Below are positions 8,668-17,400 of a DNA stretch of 64,000 nt, piece by piece. Where the stretch lies: the NCBI RefSeq assembly GCF_900128975.1, contig NZ_FQVC01000002.1, positions 124,001 through 188,000 on the forward strand. Direction: 5' to 3'. Numbering within the stretch: position 1 is the first letter of the stretch; the number at the start of each line of letters is the position of its first letter. Under the pieces are notes generated by a model. The model did not search any database and was not told where the DNA came from. It saw only the letters and a list, made by a program, of their open reading frames with translations. The DNA comes from Devosia limi DSM 17137. GTDB taxonomy: Bacteria; Pseudomonadota; Alphaproteobacteria; Rhizobiales; Devosiaceae. The position numbers and the translations under genes were made by a program.

Positions 8668-9861
8668 TTAAACATACGGCACTTGAACAGGCAGTTCTTC
8701 GGATGTCAGGACGTCTGGTTTCTGTCGTGCGTGCCCGCTTTTCTGCGCAATTGTGCGGCCTGACTGTTGTGATCGGTGGGAGCGAAATCCGCCGCCAGTT
8801 CTCTTGACTTGATAGCTTGTTGAATCTGCCTCTCGGACGAGCGAGTCCAGCGATGCTGTGCTTTCGTCGGCAATGCTGAAGCCAAGACTGAGCCCTATCT
8901 GGACTGGTTGGCCGGTGCCGACTTCGTAGGGCTCCGTCAGTTCTCGATGGATATTACTGGCCAGAAGGCCTGGGCCAGACTCACTATCCAGTCCTGTCTG
9001 CAAGACCACGAACTCGTCGCCGCCGACGCGGGCGACCACGCCGTTCTGACCAACAACCTGACGCAGCCTCTCGGAGAGGGCCTGCAGGAGCCGATCCCCT
9101 GTCGCGTGGCCGAATTGATCATTGACCGACTTGAAGCCATCCAAGTCAAAAGCATGGACCGCGACAGAGCCTCCCCGATTACGCGGTAGAGCGTTGAACG
9201 CCTCCTGCAAGCCAAGACGATTATGGAGTGAGGTTAGTGGATCGAGCCGCGCCAGATTGGCCAGTTTCAGACGCATCGCGATGAGGCGGCTGGCATTCCG
9301 GTGAAGATGCGAAATCGTCTCCAAAGCGTTCAAGAAAAACAGCACGAAGACCGCAGCGATCATTAAGCGCGCGTCCTGCATGAACAGCAGCGCAGAGGTA
9401 ATAGCCGGTGCCGCAGCGAACATCACCGCGCCGATCGCGATTACTGGGCGCACTGATATGCGGGTCGCGACGCCTGCGCAGTATCCAAAGAGCAGAGCGG
9501 TTCCAACCACATGCAGATGCGGCTCGGGCAGAGAAAACATGAGAGCGCTCAGGGCGCCGATAGGAGCCGCCATGCACCATGTCGCGATAGCGTGACCCAC
9601 TTCGAACCGTTCGATGGCTCCAAGCGTGGGCGAACGAACGACCATGGTCCGGCGATGAAAGAGGATCAAAAAGACTTTGAGAACCGATGCCAGGCCCCCG
9701 AGGATTGTGAGGCCGAGGGCAAGTGCGGCGCCGGTCTGGCTGTAGGTGTAAAGGCCGATGCCGAAAAAGATCACCCCAATGGAAGCCGTAGGCAGCACAT
9801 TTTCGGAAAGAGCCTCAACGAGGGCCTTGTAAAGATCGCTAGATTCAGTTTGACGCTGCAT
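8668..9861 (-). CDS. Membrane-bound GGDEF-domain protein (probable diguanylate cyclase)
   Basis: 397 residues from the ATG at 9861; an upstream GTG at 9948 is possible. The first ~190 residues carry about six hydrophobic helices, for example VLPTASIGVIFFGIGLYTYS and GLTILGGLASVLKVFLILF, forming a membrane sensor module. The catalytic domain begins at ANLARLDPLTSLHNR, has HAFDLDGFKSVND and an intact GGDEF (residues 280-284), so c-di-GMP synthesis from two GTP is likely. The inhibitory RxxD site that normally lies five residues before GGDEF is absent (GQNG instead). The end is unusual: ADSTSYQVKRTGGGF replaces the common AD-x-A-L-Y-x-A-K-x-x-G-R-N, followed by a ~30-residue polar tail, so the last strand may be altered. 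Confidence 0.82.
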   Translation of the reverse strand: MQRQTESSDLYKALVEALSENVLPTASIGVIFFGIGLYTYSQTGAALALGLTILGGLASVLKVFLILFHRRTMVVRSPTLGAIERFEVGHAIATWCMAAPIGALSALMFSLPEPHLHVVGTALLFGYCAGVATRISVRPVIAIGAVMFAAAPAITSALLFMQDARLMIAAVFVLFFLNALETISHLHRNASRLIAMRLKLANLARLDPLTSLHNRLGLQEAFNALPRNRGGSVAVHAFDLDGFKSVNDQFGHATGDRLLQALSERLRQVVGQNGVVARVGGDEFVVLQTGLDSESGPGLLASNIHRELTEPYEVGTGQPVQIGLSLGFSIADESTASLDSLVREADSTSYQVKRTGGGFRSHRSQQSGRTIAQKSGHARQKPDVLTSEELPVQVPYV

Positions 9862-10225
9862 CAGTCGTACAGTGGTTGTTGCACCGATTTGCTCGATACC
9901 ACGGCAGTTCTTTAAGGGACCTTTAGCCGCGACTGAAGGATGGCCCACAATTCAGGTATAGTTAAAGCAGAGGGTGTCGGGGACATGACAGGCGTGCTCT
10001 CGGGTCATAGTCCGACCTGGCGGCACAGGATCAGTGCCCGTCCAATACTGAGCGCTGGTATTTGACTCTTCTATTGCATCGGGCTGAATGGCCGCTATCA
10101 GAGATAGCCAAACTCGACCGCCAGTGGCAGTTTTGGGGTCGTATTCGGATCGGCTGAATAGGGGTGGAAAGGCAACCGGCGGCTTTTCGGCTCGGTTCAT
10201 CGCAAAGCAGACTTGGTAGTTTTGC
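9862..10225. other. Intergenic stretch holding an island repeat copy
   Basis: About 360 bases between the GGDEF gene and the broken hydrolase gene, both on the minus strand. It contains repeat copy 2 (10135-10187). Otherwise I see no gene. Confidence 0.45.
10135..10187 (+). repeat. Dispersed island repeat, copy 2
   Basis: A 53-base unit starting GGGGTCGTATTCGG and ending GGCGGCTTTT. It aligns without gaps to 11041-11093 with only five differences. Confidence 0.85.
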
Positions 10226-10981
10226 TCAGTCCACTACGCTTTGAACGTATTGGTCTAGGTGTTGCGTCCAAAGAGCGGGCTTGAACATCAATGCGTGACC
10301 CATGGGCGCCGCGACGAAGTTTCCCTCTCCACCTGCGGACCTGAATTGATCGGAGTTCCCCCTGCAGTGCGACATCCGATAATATTGGTCCTAACTGCCA
10401 TGCAGCCAAAGGGTTTTCACCCCCGCTGGCGCGCCCCGCTCGAAAAGCTGCGGATTGACGATTTCATGGTTTGGACACCCCCTCCCGAGCCAGCCGCCGT
10501 TGAAGTTGATGGAGCCACGAAACGTATTGGGCCTCATCCCGGCATACGCGATAGCCAAAATACCTCCGCGTGAAACGCCCCCAATGAGAAGCCTTTCCTT
10601 GTCCACATCGGTTCGGCCGTGCAGATGGTCGACGACGGCATCGACGTCCTCAACTGCTCGTTCGAAGCCTGCAATCGCGATTTCAACGTCACAGGAATAG
10701 CCGGAGCCGTCTGAGTTAAGCCCCACCCCATATATACCGCCGGATCTCCCTCTACCCCTTCGTTGCGGGAACAGTGCCATCCAGCCGCGTTCGACAAAGT
10801 AGTTTGCCATGACCGCAGGAGCCACCGTTCTGGTGTAGAGCGATTTGTTCCGGCCATTCCCAGTGGAGCCATGGTGGAAGACGATGGTTGGATGCGGACC
10901 TTCTCCGCTGGGCTTCGCGGTGACTATCTCCAGAGCAACGCCAGGCTCACTTGAAGGTATGAAGGACTTTTGGAGTTTCAT
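10226..10981 (-). pseudogene. Alpha/beta hydrolase (dienelactone-hydrolase-like), broken by an in-frame stop
   Basis: From ATG 10981 a 196-codon frame runs to TAG at 10391-10393. It shows HHGSTGNG (oxyanion region) and the nucleophile elbow GGVSRGG with Ser137. Reading straight through the TAG in the same frame gives a further 54 codons, DQYYRMSHCRGNSDQFRSAG then APMGHALMFKPALW, ending at TGA 10226-10228. This looks like the normal C-terminal part of the family and carries the probable catalytic Asp (10388-10390) and His (10295-10297). So the gene is intact except for one nonsense codon; the truncated product would lack two of three triad residues. A sequencing error at this base is the main alternative. 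Confidence 0.75.
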
Positions 10982-11040
10982 TGAGCCGGCCTCGATGTCT
11001 GCTTACGTCGCAGATATCACCTCGACTAATCGGCCGAAAC

Positions 11041-11093
11041 GGGGTCGAATTCGGATCGGCTGAATAGGGGTGGAAAGCCGACAGGCAGCTTTT
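11041..11093 (+). repeat. Dispersed island repeat, copy 3
   Basis: A 53-base unit, GGGGTCGAATTCGGATCGGC at its start and GGCAGCTTTT at its end, gap-free relative of 10135-10187. It lies between the broken hydrolase gene and the RibD-like gene. Confidence 0.85.
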
Positions 11094-11266
11094 GGCAAGC
11101 GGCGCACCGAACCCGACATTCACAGCAGCAATTTTCTCTCCCTCCCTGTTCGACTGCGATGTAAGGCCATCATCGCCGCATCCAAGGACACAACTTTCGG
11201 GAGGCGTCGAAATTCAGGCTAGCCACTCGTCGTAGGACTGTGACGCAGAGCAAAAGGACACAGACC

Positions 11267-11926
11267 ATGAAACTGAAAACTACAACCAATCTCACCCTTG
11301 ATGGAGTTATGCAGGGGCTGGGCGGGGCCGAAGAAGACCGGAGCGGTGGCTTCGAACGCGGAGGGTGGGCCATTCCGATCATTGACCCTGTTGGCATGCA
11401 GTATCTCGATGAGGCATATGGTGGGGCGGGGGCGTTCCTGTTCGGGCGGCGGACTTACGATATTTTTGCGCGCTCGTGGGGCAAGTTCGAAGATACCAGC
11501 ACAAGCGCCATTGCCGCTGCATTGAACAGTCGGCCCAAATATGTTGTGTCCAGCACGCTGACCGATCCGCAATGGGCGGGCACCTCAGTGCTGTCAGGTG
11601 ACGTCGCTAATGCCATCCGCAATTTGAAGGTTCAGAATGAGGGCACTTTGCTTGTTCCAGGCAGCGGCAAACTTGTTCGATGGCTGTTAGCGCATGATTT
11701 GGTCGATCAGCTAGATGTGGTGATCTATCCGGTCGTTATTGGACAAGGCACACGGCTTTTCCCCGAAACTGGCCCAGACATTGCTCTTGAGCTGCTTTCC
11801 TCGCACACTAGCCCGGGGGGTCTGACGATGCAGAGCTACCAGCCCAAGGGGCGGCCGCATTACCAAACAGACACGCTCGACACTGATAAGATGTCTGAAG
11901 TCGGACGTGGCCGATCGCAAGCCTGA
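11267..11926 (+). CDS. Dihydrofolate reductase family protein (RibD C-terminal domain)
   Basis: 219 residues starting MKLKTTTNLTLDGVMQ, the usual N-terminal strand of YwjB/YyaP-like members of the RibD C-terminal family. FLFGRRTYDIFARSW, KYVVSSTLTDPQW, LLVPGSGKLVRWLLAHDLVD and VVIYPVVIGQGTRLFPE mark the NADPH-binding fold in order. The family reduces small heterocycles; the real substrate is unknown. ATG 11267 is preferred to 11240, with AAGGA ten bases upstream. The gene stands alone between repeat copies. Confidence 0.86.
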   Translation: MKLKTTTNLTLDGVMQGLGGAEEDRSGGFERGGWAIPIIDPVGMQYLDEAYGGAGAFLFGRRTYDIFARSWGKFEDTSTSAIAAALNSRPKYVVSSTLTDPQWAGTSVLSGDVANAIRNLKVQNEGTLLVPGSGKLVRWLLAHDLVDQLDVVIYPVVIGQGTRLFPETGPDIALELLSSHTSPGGLTMQSYQPKGRPHYQTDTLDTDKMSEVGRGRSQA

Positions 11927-12045
11927 AGCCTTGGAGCGAAACGAGGACCCCGGCAGTGCCCGCCGGGCACACCTAGCGGAGACCTATACCCCCTAGAGTA
12001 TGGCCGATGGTCTGCGTTCCATAGTGTGAGTTGTGCGGCCCCTAG

Positions 12046-12122
12046 CGGCAGCTTTTGGCATTCTAAACGGATGGTTTGAACGGCAGAAAAAGGGGTCGAA
12101 TTCCGACAGACAGCAATGCGCC
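12046..12122 (+). repeat. Dispersed island repeat, copy 4
   Basis: CGGCAGCTTTT at 12046-12056 and the 31-base unit at 12092-12122 (core GGGGTCGAATTCCGACAGAC), the same two blocks in the same order as copy 1 with a spacing two bases longer. Confidence 0.75.
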
Positions 12123-12268
12123 AGACCATCTACACAACCTACGGCGCGGAACATCTGCCGGGGCTGCTGGCCGACTTGCAGGCCTTCGATCCGGCCCGGC
12201 AGATCAAGTCCGTGAAATGGCTGCGCGCCATCGATGCGCCCGAAAGCCTCTCAGGCAAGATCGAATAA
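12116..12268 (+). CDS. 50-residue open frame, possible gene fragment
   Basis: ATG at 12116 lies inside the repeat unit and opens a 50-residue frame starting MRQTIYTTYGAEHLPGLLAD and ending SGKIE before TAA. Third positions are mostly G or C, as in real genes of this genome, and the protein would be amphipathic helical. There is no good binding site, so it may be the 3' end of a gene whose start was replaced by the repeat. Not recognised. Confidence 0.35.
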   Translation: MRQTIYTTYGAEHLPGLLADLQAFDPARQIKSVKWLRAIDAPESLSGKIE

Positions 12269-12502
12269 CCTTCAGCCGCTGGTTCCTGCAGCTGTTGTTG
12301 TCCGATGAACGCCGATGTCTGGGCGCGATCCATCGCATCGATCGCCAAGCCGGCGCTGCCCCAAGTCCAGGTCAGATATGGGCGGACTGACCGGTTTGGG
12401 GCGCGGTGGTTTATTAGGAAGGCGCTACACACCCTGGTGCTCCATGGCTTTCCGGTTGCCGTTTTGCATGTCAAAACCCTGGTCAGGTGCGGAGGGCGAG
12501 AC

Positions 12503-13273
12503 ATGCTGGCGAACATTCTTTGGGCTGCAGTCTTCATCGCGGGAACTTCCGCAGTATCTGTCGCAGCATATCTAATCGCGCAGAAATTCACTCCGGTTGG
12601 GCGAGATCAGCATCGCGACATGGCCACAGCCATGGTGTCTCGCATAGGGGCGCTGCATGGGCTGATCCTTGCCCTGGTTTTTGCCCAGGAACTGGCCGCC
12701 TACCAGCGCCTCGAGGCCCAGGTTGCCGTCGAAGCAAGCGCCGTGGCCGATATCTACAATGACGCCGCTCGTTACCAGGACCCCAATGCCAGCGCCATCA
12801 GGCGGCAAATGCTGACCTATCTCGAGACCGTGCTGGACGACGAATTGGCATCATTGGGCAAGGGAGACGGCCTGAGCGCGACGGCCTGGTCGGCATGGGA
12901 CGTCGCCTATCGGCAAGTTCTCAACCTCGAACCGACCAATGCACGACAACAGGACCTGCGCCAGCACATGCTGGCACGGTTGCACGACGTTTCATTATCG
13001 CGCGACGTGCGCGCGGCCGAAGCAGGCACGTCGATCGCAAACTTCTTCTGGTTCGCAGCCCTGTCGGGTGTCGTGCTCATTGCCGTCGGGCATTACATCT
13101 ACCCGGCCCGTGGGCAAAGCGTGACCCTGCTGGTGCTCTTCAGCGCCTATACCGGCCTGATCCTGTTCTTGATCTATGGCCTGGCCAATCCGTTCAGCGA
13201 GCCAATGCCGCTGCAGCCCGTGGCCCTGGTCAATCTGGCCGAGGCGCTGAATCTTGACCTGGGCCGCGGTTAG
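12503..13273 (+). CDS. DUF4239 (bestrophin-like) membrane protein
   Basis: 256 residues. Two N-terminal helices (ILWAAVFIAGTSAVSVAAYL and GALHGLILALVFAQELAAY) and two C-terminal ones (FFWFAALSGVVLIAVGHYIY and VTLLVLFSAYTGLILFLIYG) flank a ~120-residue helical domain, the layout of DUF4239. The motif HGLILALVFAQELAAYQRLE-x2-V-x2-EA is typical of the family. ATG 12503 has GGAGGGCGAG just upstream, so the longer frame from 12305 is not the gene. Function unknown; anion channel activity is only suggested by the distant bestrophin link. It ends exactly where the convergent next gene ends. Confidence 0.82.
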   Translation: MLANILWAAVFIAGTSAVSVAAYLIAQKFTPVGRDQHRDMATAMVSRIGALHGLILALVFAQELAAYQRLEAQVAVEASAVADIYNDAARYQDPNASAIRRQMLTYLETVLDDELASLGKGDGLSATAWSAWDVAYRQVLNLEPTNARQQDLRQHMLARLHDVSLSRDVRAAEAGTSIANFFWFAALSGVVLIAVGHYIYPARGQSVTLLVLFSAYTGLILFLIYGLANPFSEPMPLQPVALVNLAEALNLDLGRG

Positions 13274-13990
13274 TCAATCGCCCAGGACGATGATGTCCTT
13301 CACGCGATAGACTTCCTCACCCTTGTTGATGTTGACCACCGTGTCTTCGCCCTGCACCACGGCTTCGATGGGCGCGTCGGAGCCCGGGGCCGTCACTTTC
13401 CCATCCGCGGCAAAGTCGAGCTGCCGCACAAAGCCATTGGGCGTGGTGACGAATACGCTGGCGGCGCCATCCCCGGCGCGGCGGACACCAAACGTGCATT
13501 CCGGTGCATCCGGATTGGCTTCGAAGGTGCATGGCAATGTGCCGGTCGCGTTATAGTCCGTGCCCTCCACGATCGCATCCTCCTGCTCGGGCAGGCTCTC
13601 GACATCCAGCCCAAGCTCCAGGGTGAAGTCGTTGTCGAGCCCTTCGGAGGCGGCAGCACCCATCTGATAGACGCGGATCGTGTAATCGCCATCTTCGGGA
13701 ATGCGACCGACATAATCCGTGCCATAGATCGAACCGGTGAACAGGGCCTCGTCGCCCTGAGGGGGCAGAACGTTGAAATTGACCGATTTATCGACGGACG
13801 TGAGGCCTGCCGACAGGACCTGGCCTGCCTTGGCGCTCACCACATAGTCGATATAGTCCTCGCCGCTGATCGTGCCCTCGACACTGGTTGTCGCCGCATC
13901 GGCGATGGCGACGACTTCCGATGTCTGCGCCATGATCGGCGCAACGCTCCCCATCAGCATGGCGGCAAGCATCACCTTGAACGAACGCAT
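13274..13990 (-). CDS. Secreted beta-sandwich protein of unknown function
   Basis: 238 residues with a signal peptide MRSFKVMLAAMLMGSVAPIMAQ. Residues ~36-125 (GTISGEDYIDYVVSAKAGQV, FNVLPPQGDEALFTGS, GRIPEDGDYTIRVYQM) resemble the small beta-sandwich domains of pre-peptidase C-terminal type and of PliG-like lysozyme inhibitors. The second half has CTFEANPDAPECTFGV, a likely disulfide, and ends GEEVYRVKDIIVLGD, a tail seen in other uncharacterised alphaproteobacterial proteins. The role is not known; lysozyme inhibition is a weak guess. Its stop codon abuts the stop codon of the convergent DUF4239 gene with no base between. Confidence 0.72.
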   Translation of the reverse strand: MRSFKVMLAAMLMGSVAPIMAQTSEVVAIADAATTSVEGTISGEDYIDYVVSAKAGQVLSAGLTSVDKSVNFNVLPPQGDEALFTGSIYGTDYVGRIPEDGDYTIRVYQMGAAASEGLDNDFTLELGLDVESLPEQEDAIVEGTDYNATGTLPCTFEANPDAPECTFGVRRAGDGAASVFVTTPNGFVRQLDFAADGKVTAPGSDAPIEAVVQGEDTVVNINKGEEVYRVKDIIVLGD

Positions 13991-14029
13991 GACCTATTCT
14001 CCTCCAGTTCTGTCGGGAGCCGGGCTCGA

Positions 14030-14290
14030 TGGGCGTATGGCCTGCCATGCCGGCCAGCGCCAATGGGCCAAGAAATTCTGTCCAATCTTTGACGATATGG
14101 GCACCCGCACTCACCCAGAGATTGCCGATAACGCGATAGGCCGCCGTCAGCACCAGCCGGGCGGCGCCAATGTCGCCGAAACACGGGGTGATGGTCCAGG
14201 CATGGGTGGGCAGGTGCGCCGCGCCGATGCTGACAGCAGCAAGATAGTCTTCAGTTCTTCGCCGATGAGCTGGATGAAGGTGCGGATCAT
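14030..14290 (-). pseudogene. Remnant of a CPBP/CAAX-type intramembrane protease gene
   Basis: On the minus strand, one frame gives MIRTFIQLIGEELKTILL from 14290, and another continues from about 14250 as AAVSIGAAHLPTHAW, then GAARLVLTAAYRVIGNLWVS and AGAHIVKDW. Glu-Glu followed later by GAAHLP and NLWVSAGAH are the conserved boxes of CPBP (Abi/CAAX protease) proteins. The first box is joined to the second by a frameshift, with the intervening helices missing, and no start or family N-terminus is visible. It is therefore a decayed fragment, in the 466-base gap before the autotransporter. Confidence 0.6.
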
Positions 14291-14456
14291 GAAGACAACA
14301 ATGTTCGCCGGCCCCGTTGTGCGAACAGCAGGTTTTGGGATTTGAGGGGGCGTGGCGCGCTTGATACTTGGCACGCGGCAGTTCTTTCGCATTGCAACGC
14401 GGGATCACTCAGCAGACAGTCAATTTCCGATTCGTTGAAACCACCCCGGTGTCTTT

Positions 14457-17400
14457 GTGCAGTTTTTCAAGCTCTTGGCGCCGCCCGCTCGGACGCGTGC
14501 CCCCTCAATTGGCGCGCGTCGGAGAAGCCAGCAGCGAGCGCTACTGGCCGGGGTCGCCGGCATGAGCCTGATTGCGGGCGTTCACAGCGCGCAGGCGGAG
14601 AACTTTACGTGGAACGGGAATCCGCATGCAGTGGATGGCTGGAACGATCCGACGAACTGGAGTCCAATGGGACTGCCAGCGATCGGCGACAATGTCGTCA
14701 TCGGGCAATCTCGCGCCATAGTCGTTGACGCACAGACGGCCGGGAGCATTGAAGTAGGGGCAGGCCGCCTGACCATTGATGCGACCGGACAGCTGACTTT
14801 TCAGTCGATGGACGTGAAGGCGGCTGGCCTTCTGGACGGCCTGAACAATTCTGGCGCGGTCACTGGCGACCTCAGAGAAAACCAGGGCTTTGTCAACAAT
14901 TACGCCGGAGCCAGCTGGGTAGGGGACGTGCTCGATAACAGCGGAACCCTTATCAATTATCATTCTGCGACCTGGCATGGCGATGTTCACAACAGCGGCG
15001 ACCTTTTTAGCCAAGGCGACGCAGGCAGCGCGGACCGCCCGCAATGGGTGGGCCATGTGATGGCCAATACCGGCACGATCATTCAGAAAAACGGCGATTG
15101 GCGCGGCGACGTCAGAACCAATAACCGTATCATCCAATCAATGTTAAACAGCACCTGGACGGGTGACGTCTGGGAAAATGCCGGTACCATTAACAATATG
15201 GACACCAGCACTTGGAACGGAGACGTTGTAAGCAATTCCGGTACCATCGACAATTATGATCTGGAGAGCATCTGGAACGGCAACATCTTGGCTAATAGCG
15301 GCGATATTTATAATGGTGGGCTGTGGGAAGGTGATATTTTCACCAATGACAATTTCATCAGTAACTATTACGCCCAGAGCATCTGGAACGGCGATGTCCG
15401 GGCCAATGCAGGCACCATCTTCAACGGGGGAACCTGGAATGGAGCCGTGCTGGCCAATACCGGCGCGATCCTGACCGTCGGGACCTGGAACGGCTCAGTG
15501 ATCAATTCCGGCACCCTGTCGGTCGGGGACGGCGGCACCGCCGGAACTCTCTCGGGCGATGTCGTCAATTCCGGAACATTGGCCTTCGATCGCAGCGACG
15601 CCTCGACGTTTGGCGGTGCCATCAGCGGCGCTGGCGTGGTGACCAAGTCCGGCGCTGGCACGCTGACCTTGACGGGCAATGCCACTCATAGCGGCGGCAC
15701 AACGATCAATGCCGGCACCCTGCAGGTCGGCAATGGCGGCACCGCCGGTGCACTCTCCGGCAATGTCGCCAATGCAGGAACGCTGGCCTTCAATCGCAGC
15801 GATTCCAGCACCTATGGCGGCGTGATCAGCGGCAATGGGGCAGTGACCAAATCTGGTGCGGGCACGCTGGTTCTGAGCGGCACAAATACCTATATCGGCG
15901 CCACGAGCGTCAATGCCGGAACGCTTTCGGTAAGCGGGTCCATCGCCGCGTCGGCGCTCACCGTAAATGGCGGCGCCCTGAAAGGTTCTGGCACGGTTGG
16001 CACCACCACCATTGCCTCGGGTATCCTGGCGGCCGGCAATTCGATCGGTACGCTCACAATTGCTGGTGGCCTTGATCTGGGTGCGGCAGCCGTGCTGCAG
16101 GTCGAAGTCGCGGCCGGCGGCAATGCGCTTGGTGTTCACAGCGATCTTGTTGCCGTCACTGGCGCCGTCACCATCGACCCGGGCGCGACCGTGCAGGTTG
16201 GTCCCGTCAATAGCGGCGACGATGGCAAGACATTTGCAGCCGACACGACCTACACCATCATCACATCGGCCGGGCTGAGCGGCAGGTTTGCCTCGGTCAC
16301 CGATGACTTCGCCTTCCTGGACTCCACGCTGTCCTATGATCCGGTCAACGCCTATCTGACGCTGAAGCGCAACGATACCAGCTTCGCGGACGTCGCCGAG
16401 ACGTCGAACCAGACGGGGGCAGCCAATGCCCTTGGCGCATTCGCACCAGGCGATCCGGTAGCCAATGGGCTGACTGGACTCTCGCCCGCAGACGCCAGGC
16501 GCGCTTATGAACTCGCCTCGGGAGACAGTCACGCTTCGGGCCAGGCGGTGTTCGACCAGGCCTTTTCTCTGTTCCAGGGCACCATGGGCAGCGGCTCCGG
16601 CGGCGGCTCCGGCGCGGTGATGAGTTATGTTGATGCCGGCATTGGTCTGGTCGGTCCGGTCGGCTCGGCGGAGCCGGTGGTGACACCGTTCGCGGCCAAC
16701 GCCGTCTGGATGACGCCAATGGCGGGCCGCGGTGTCATCGAAAGCGATGGCAATGGCGCCACGACGGAATGGGCCGCGGGTGGTCTTGCGGTGGGATATG
16801 AGCGGCGTAGCACCCTGGCGGGTGGCGAGGCTGTGGCTGGCCTGGGCGTCGGTTACACCGCCACCACGACCACCACACCGACGCGCCTTGCCAGCAGCAA
16901 TGCCCAAGGCGGGCAAGTGGGCCTCTATGGCGAATGGTCCGACGATTTTTGGGCGGTTTCCGGCAGCCTCAGCTACGGGGCAAACCATATTTCGAGCACC
17001 CGCGATATCGTCATCGGCGGCCTGACCAACACGGCCGCCGCGCAATACTGGATGCAGGGCGTCGATGCCACGCTCATGGCCGGATATGGCTTCGAGTTGT
17101 CCGATGGGCTCAAGGTCGGCCCGCTGGCCGGCATGTCGCTGGGTTGGTCCGGATATGGCGGCTTCAGCGAAACCGGGGCGGCCGGCCTCAACGCAACTGT
17201 TGCCGCCAGCAGCGCCTGGCGTCTGACATCGGCGCTTGGTGTGCAGTTCGCCTATGGGCTTGAAGGCGGCGCCGATGAGTTCGAAATCAGCGGCCGCGCT
17301 CTGTGGCTGCACAATTTCGGCGACAATGTCACCACGTCGACCGTTACGCTCGCTGGCGGTGGAGCGCCGTTCTCGGTGGTCAGCCCAACGTCCGGTCGAG

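Noticed and set aside
11956..11970. GTGCCC-GCC-GGGCAC hairpin after the RibD-like gene
   Set aside because: Only six base pairs and no T tract, so it is too weak to call a terminator.
2130..14400. Integrative element bounded by tRNA-Gly
   Set aside because: I looked for an integrase, transposase or second copy of the tRNA 3' end (CGGGTTCGATTCCCGCTACC and parts) and found none, so a defined element with attachment sites is not claimed; only an accessory region is.
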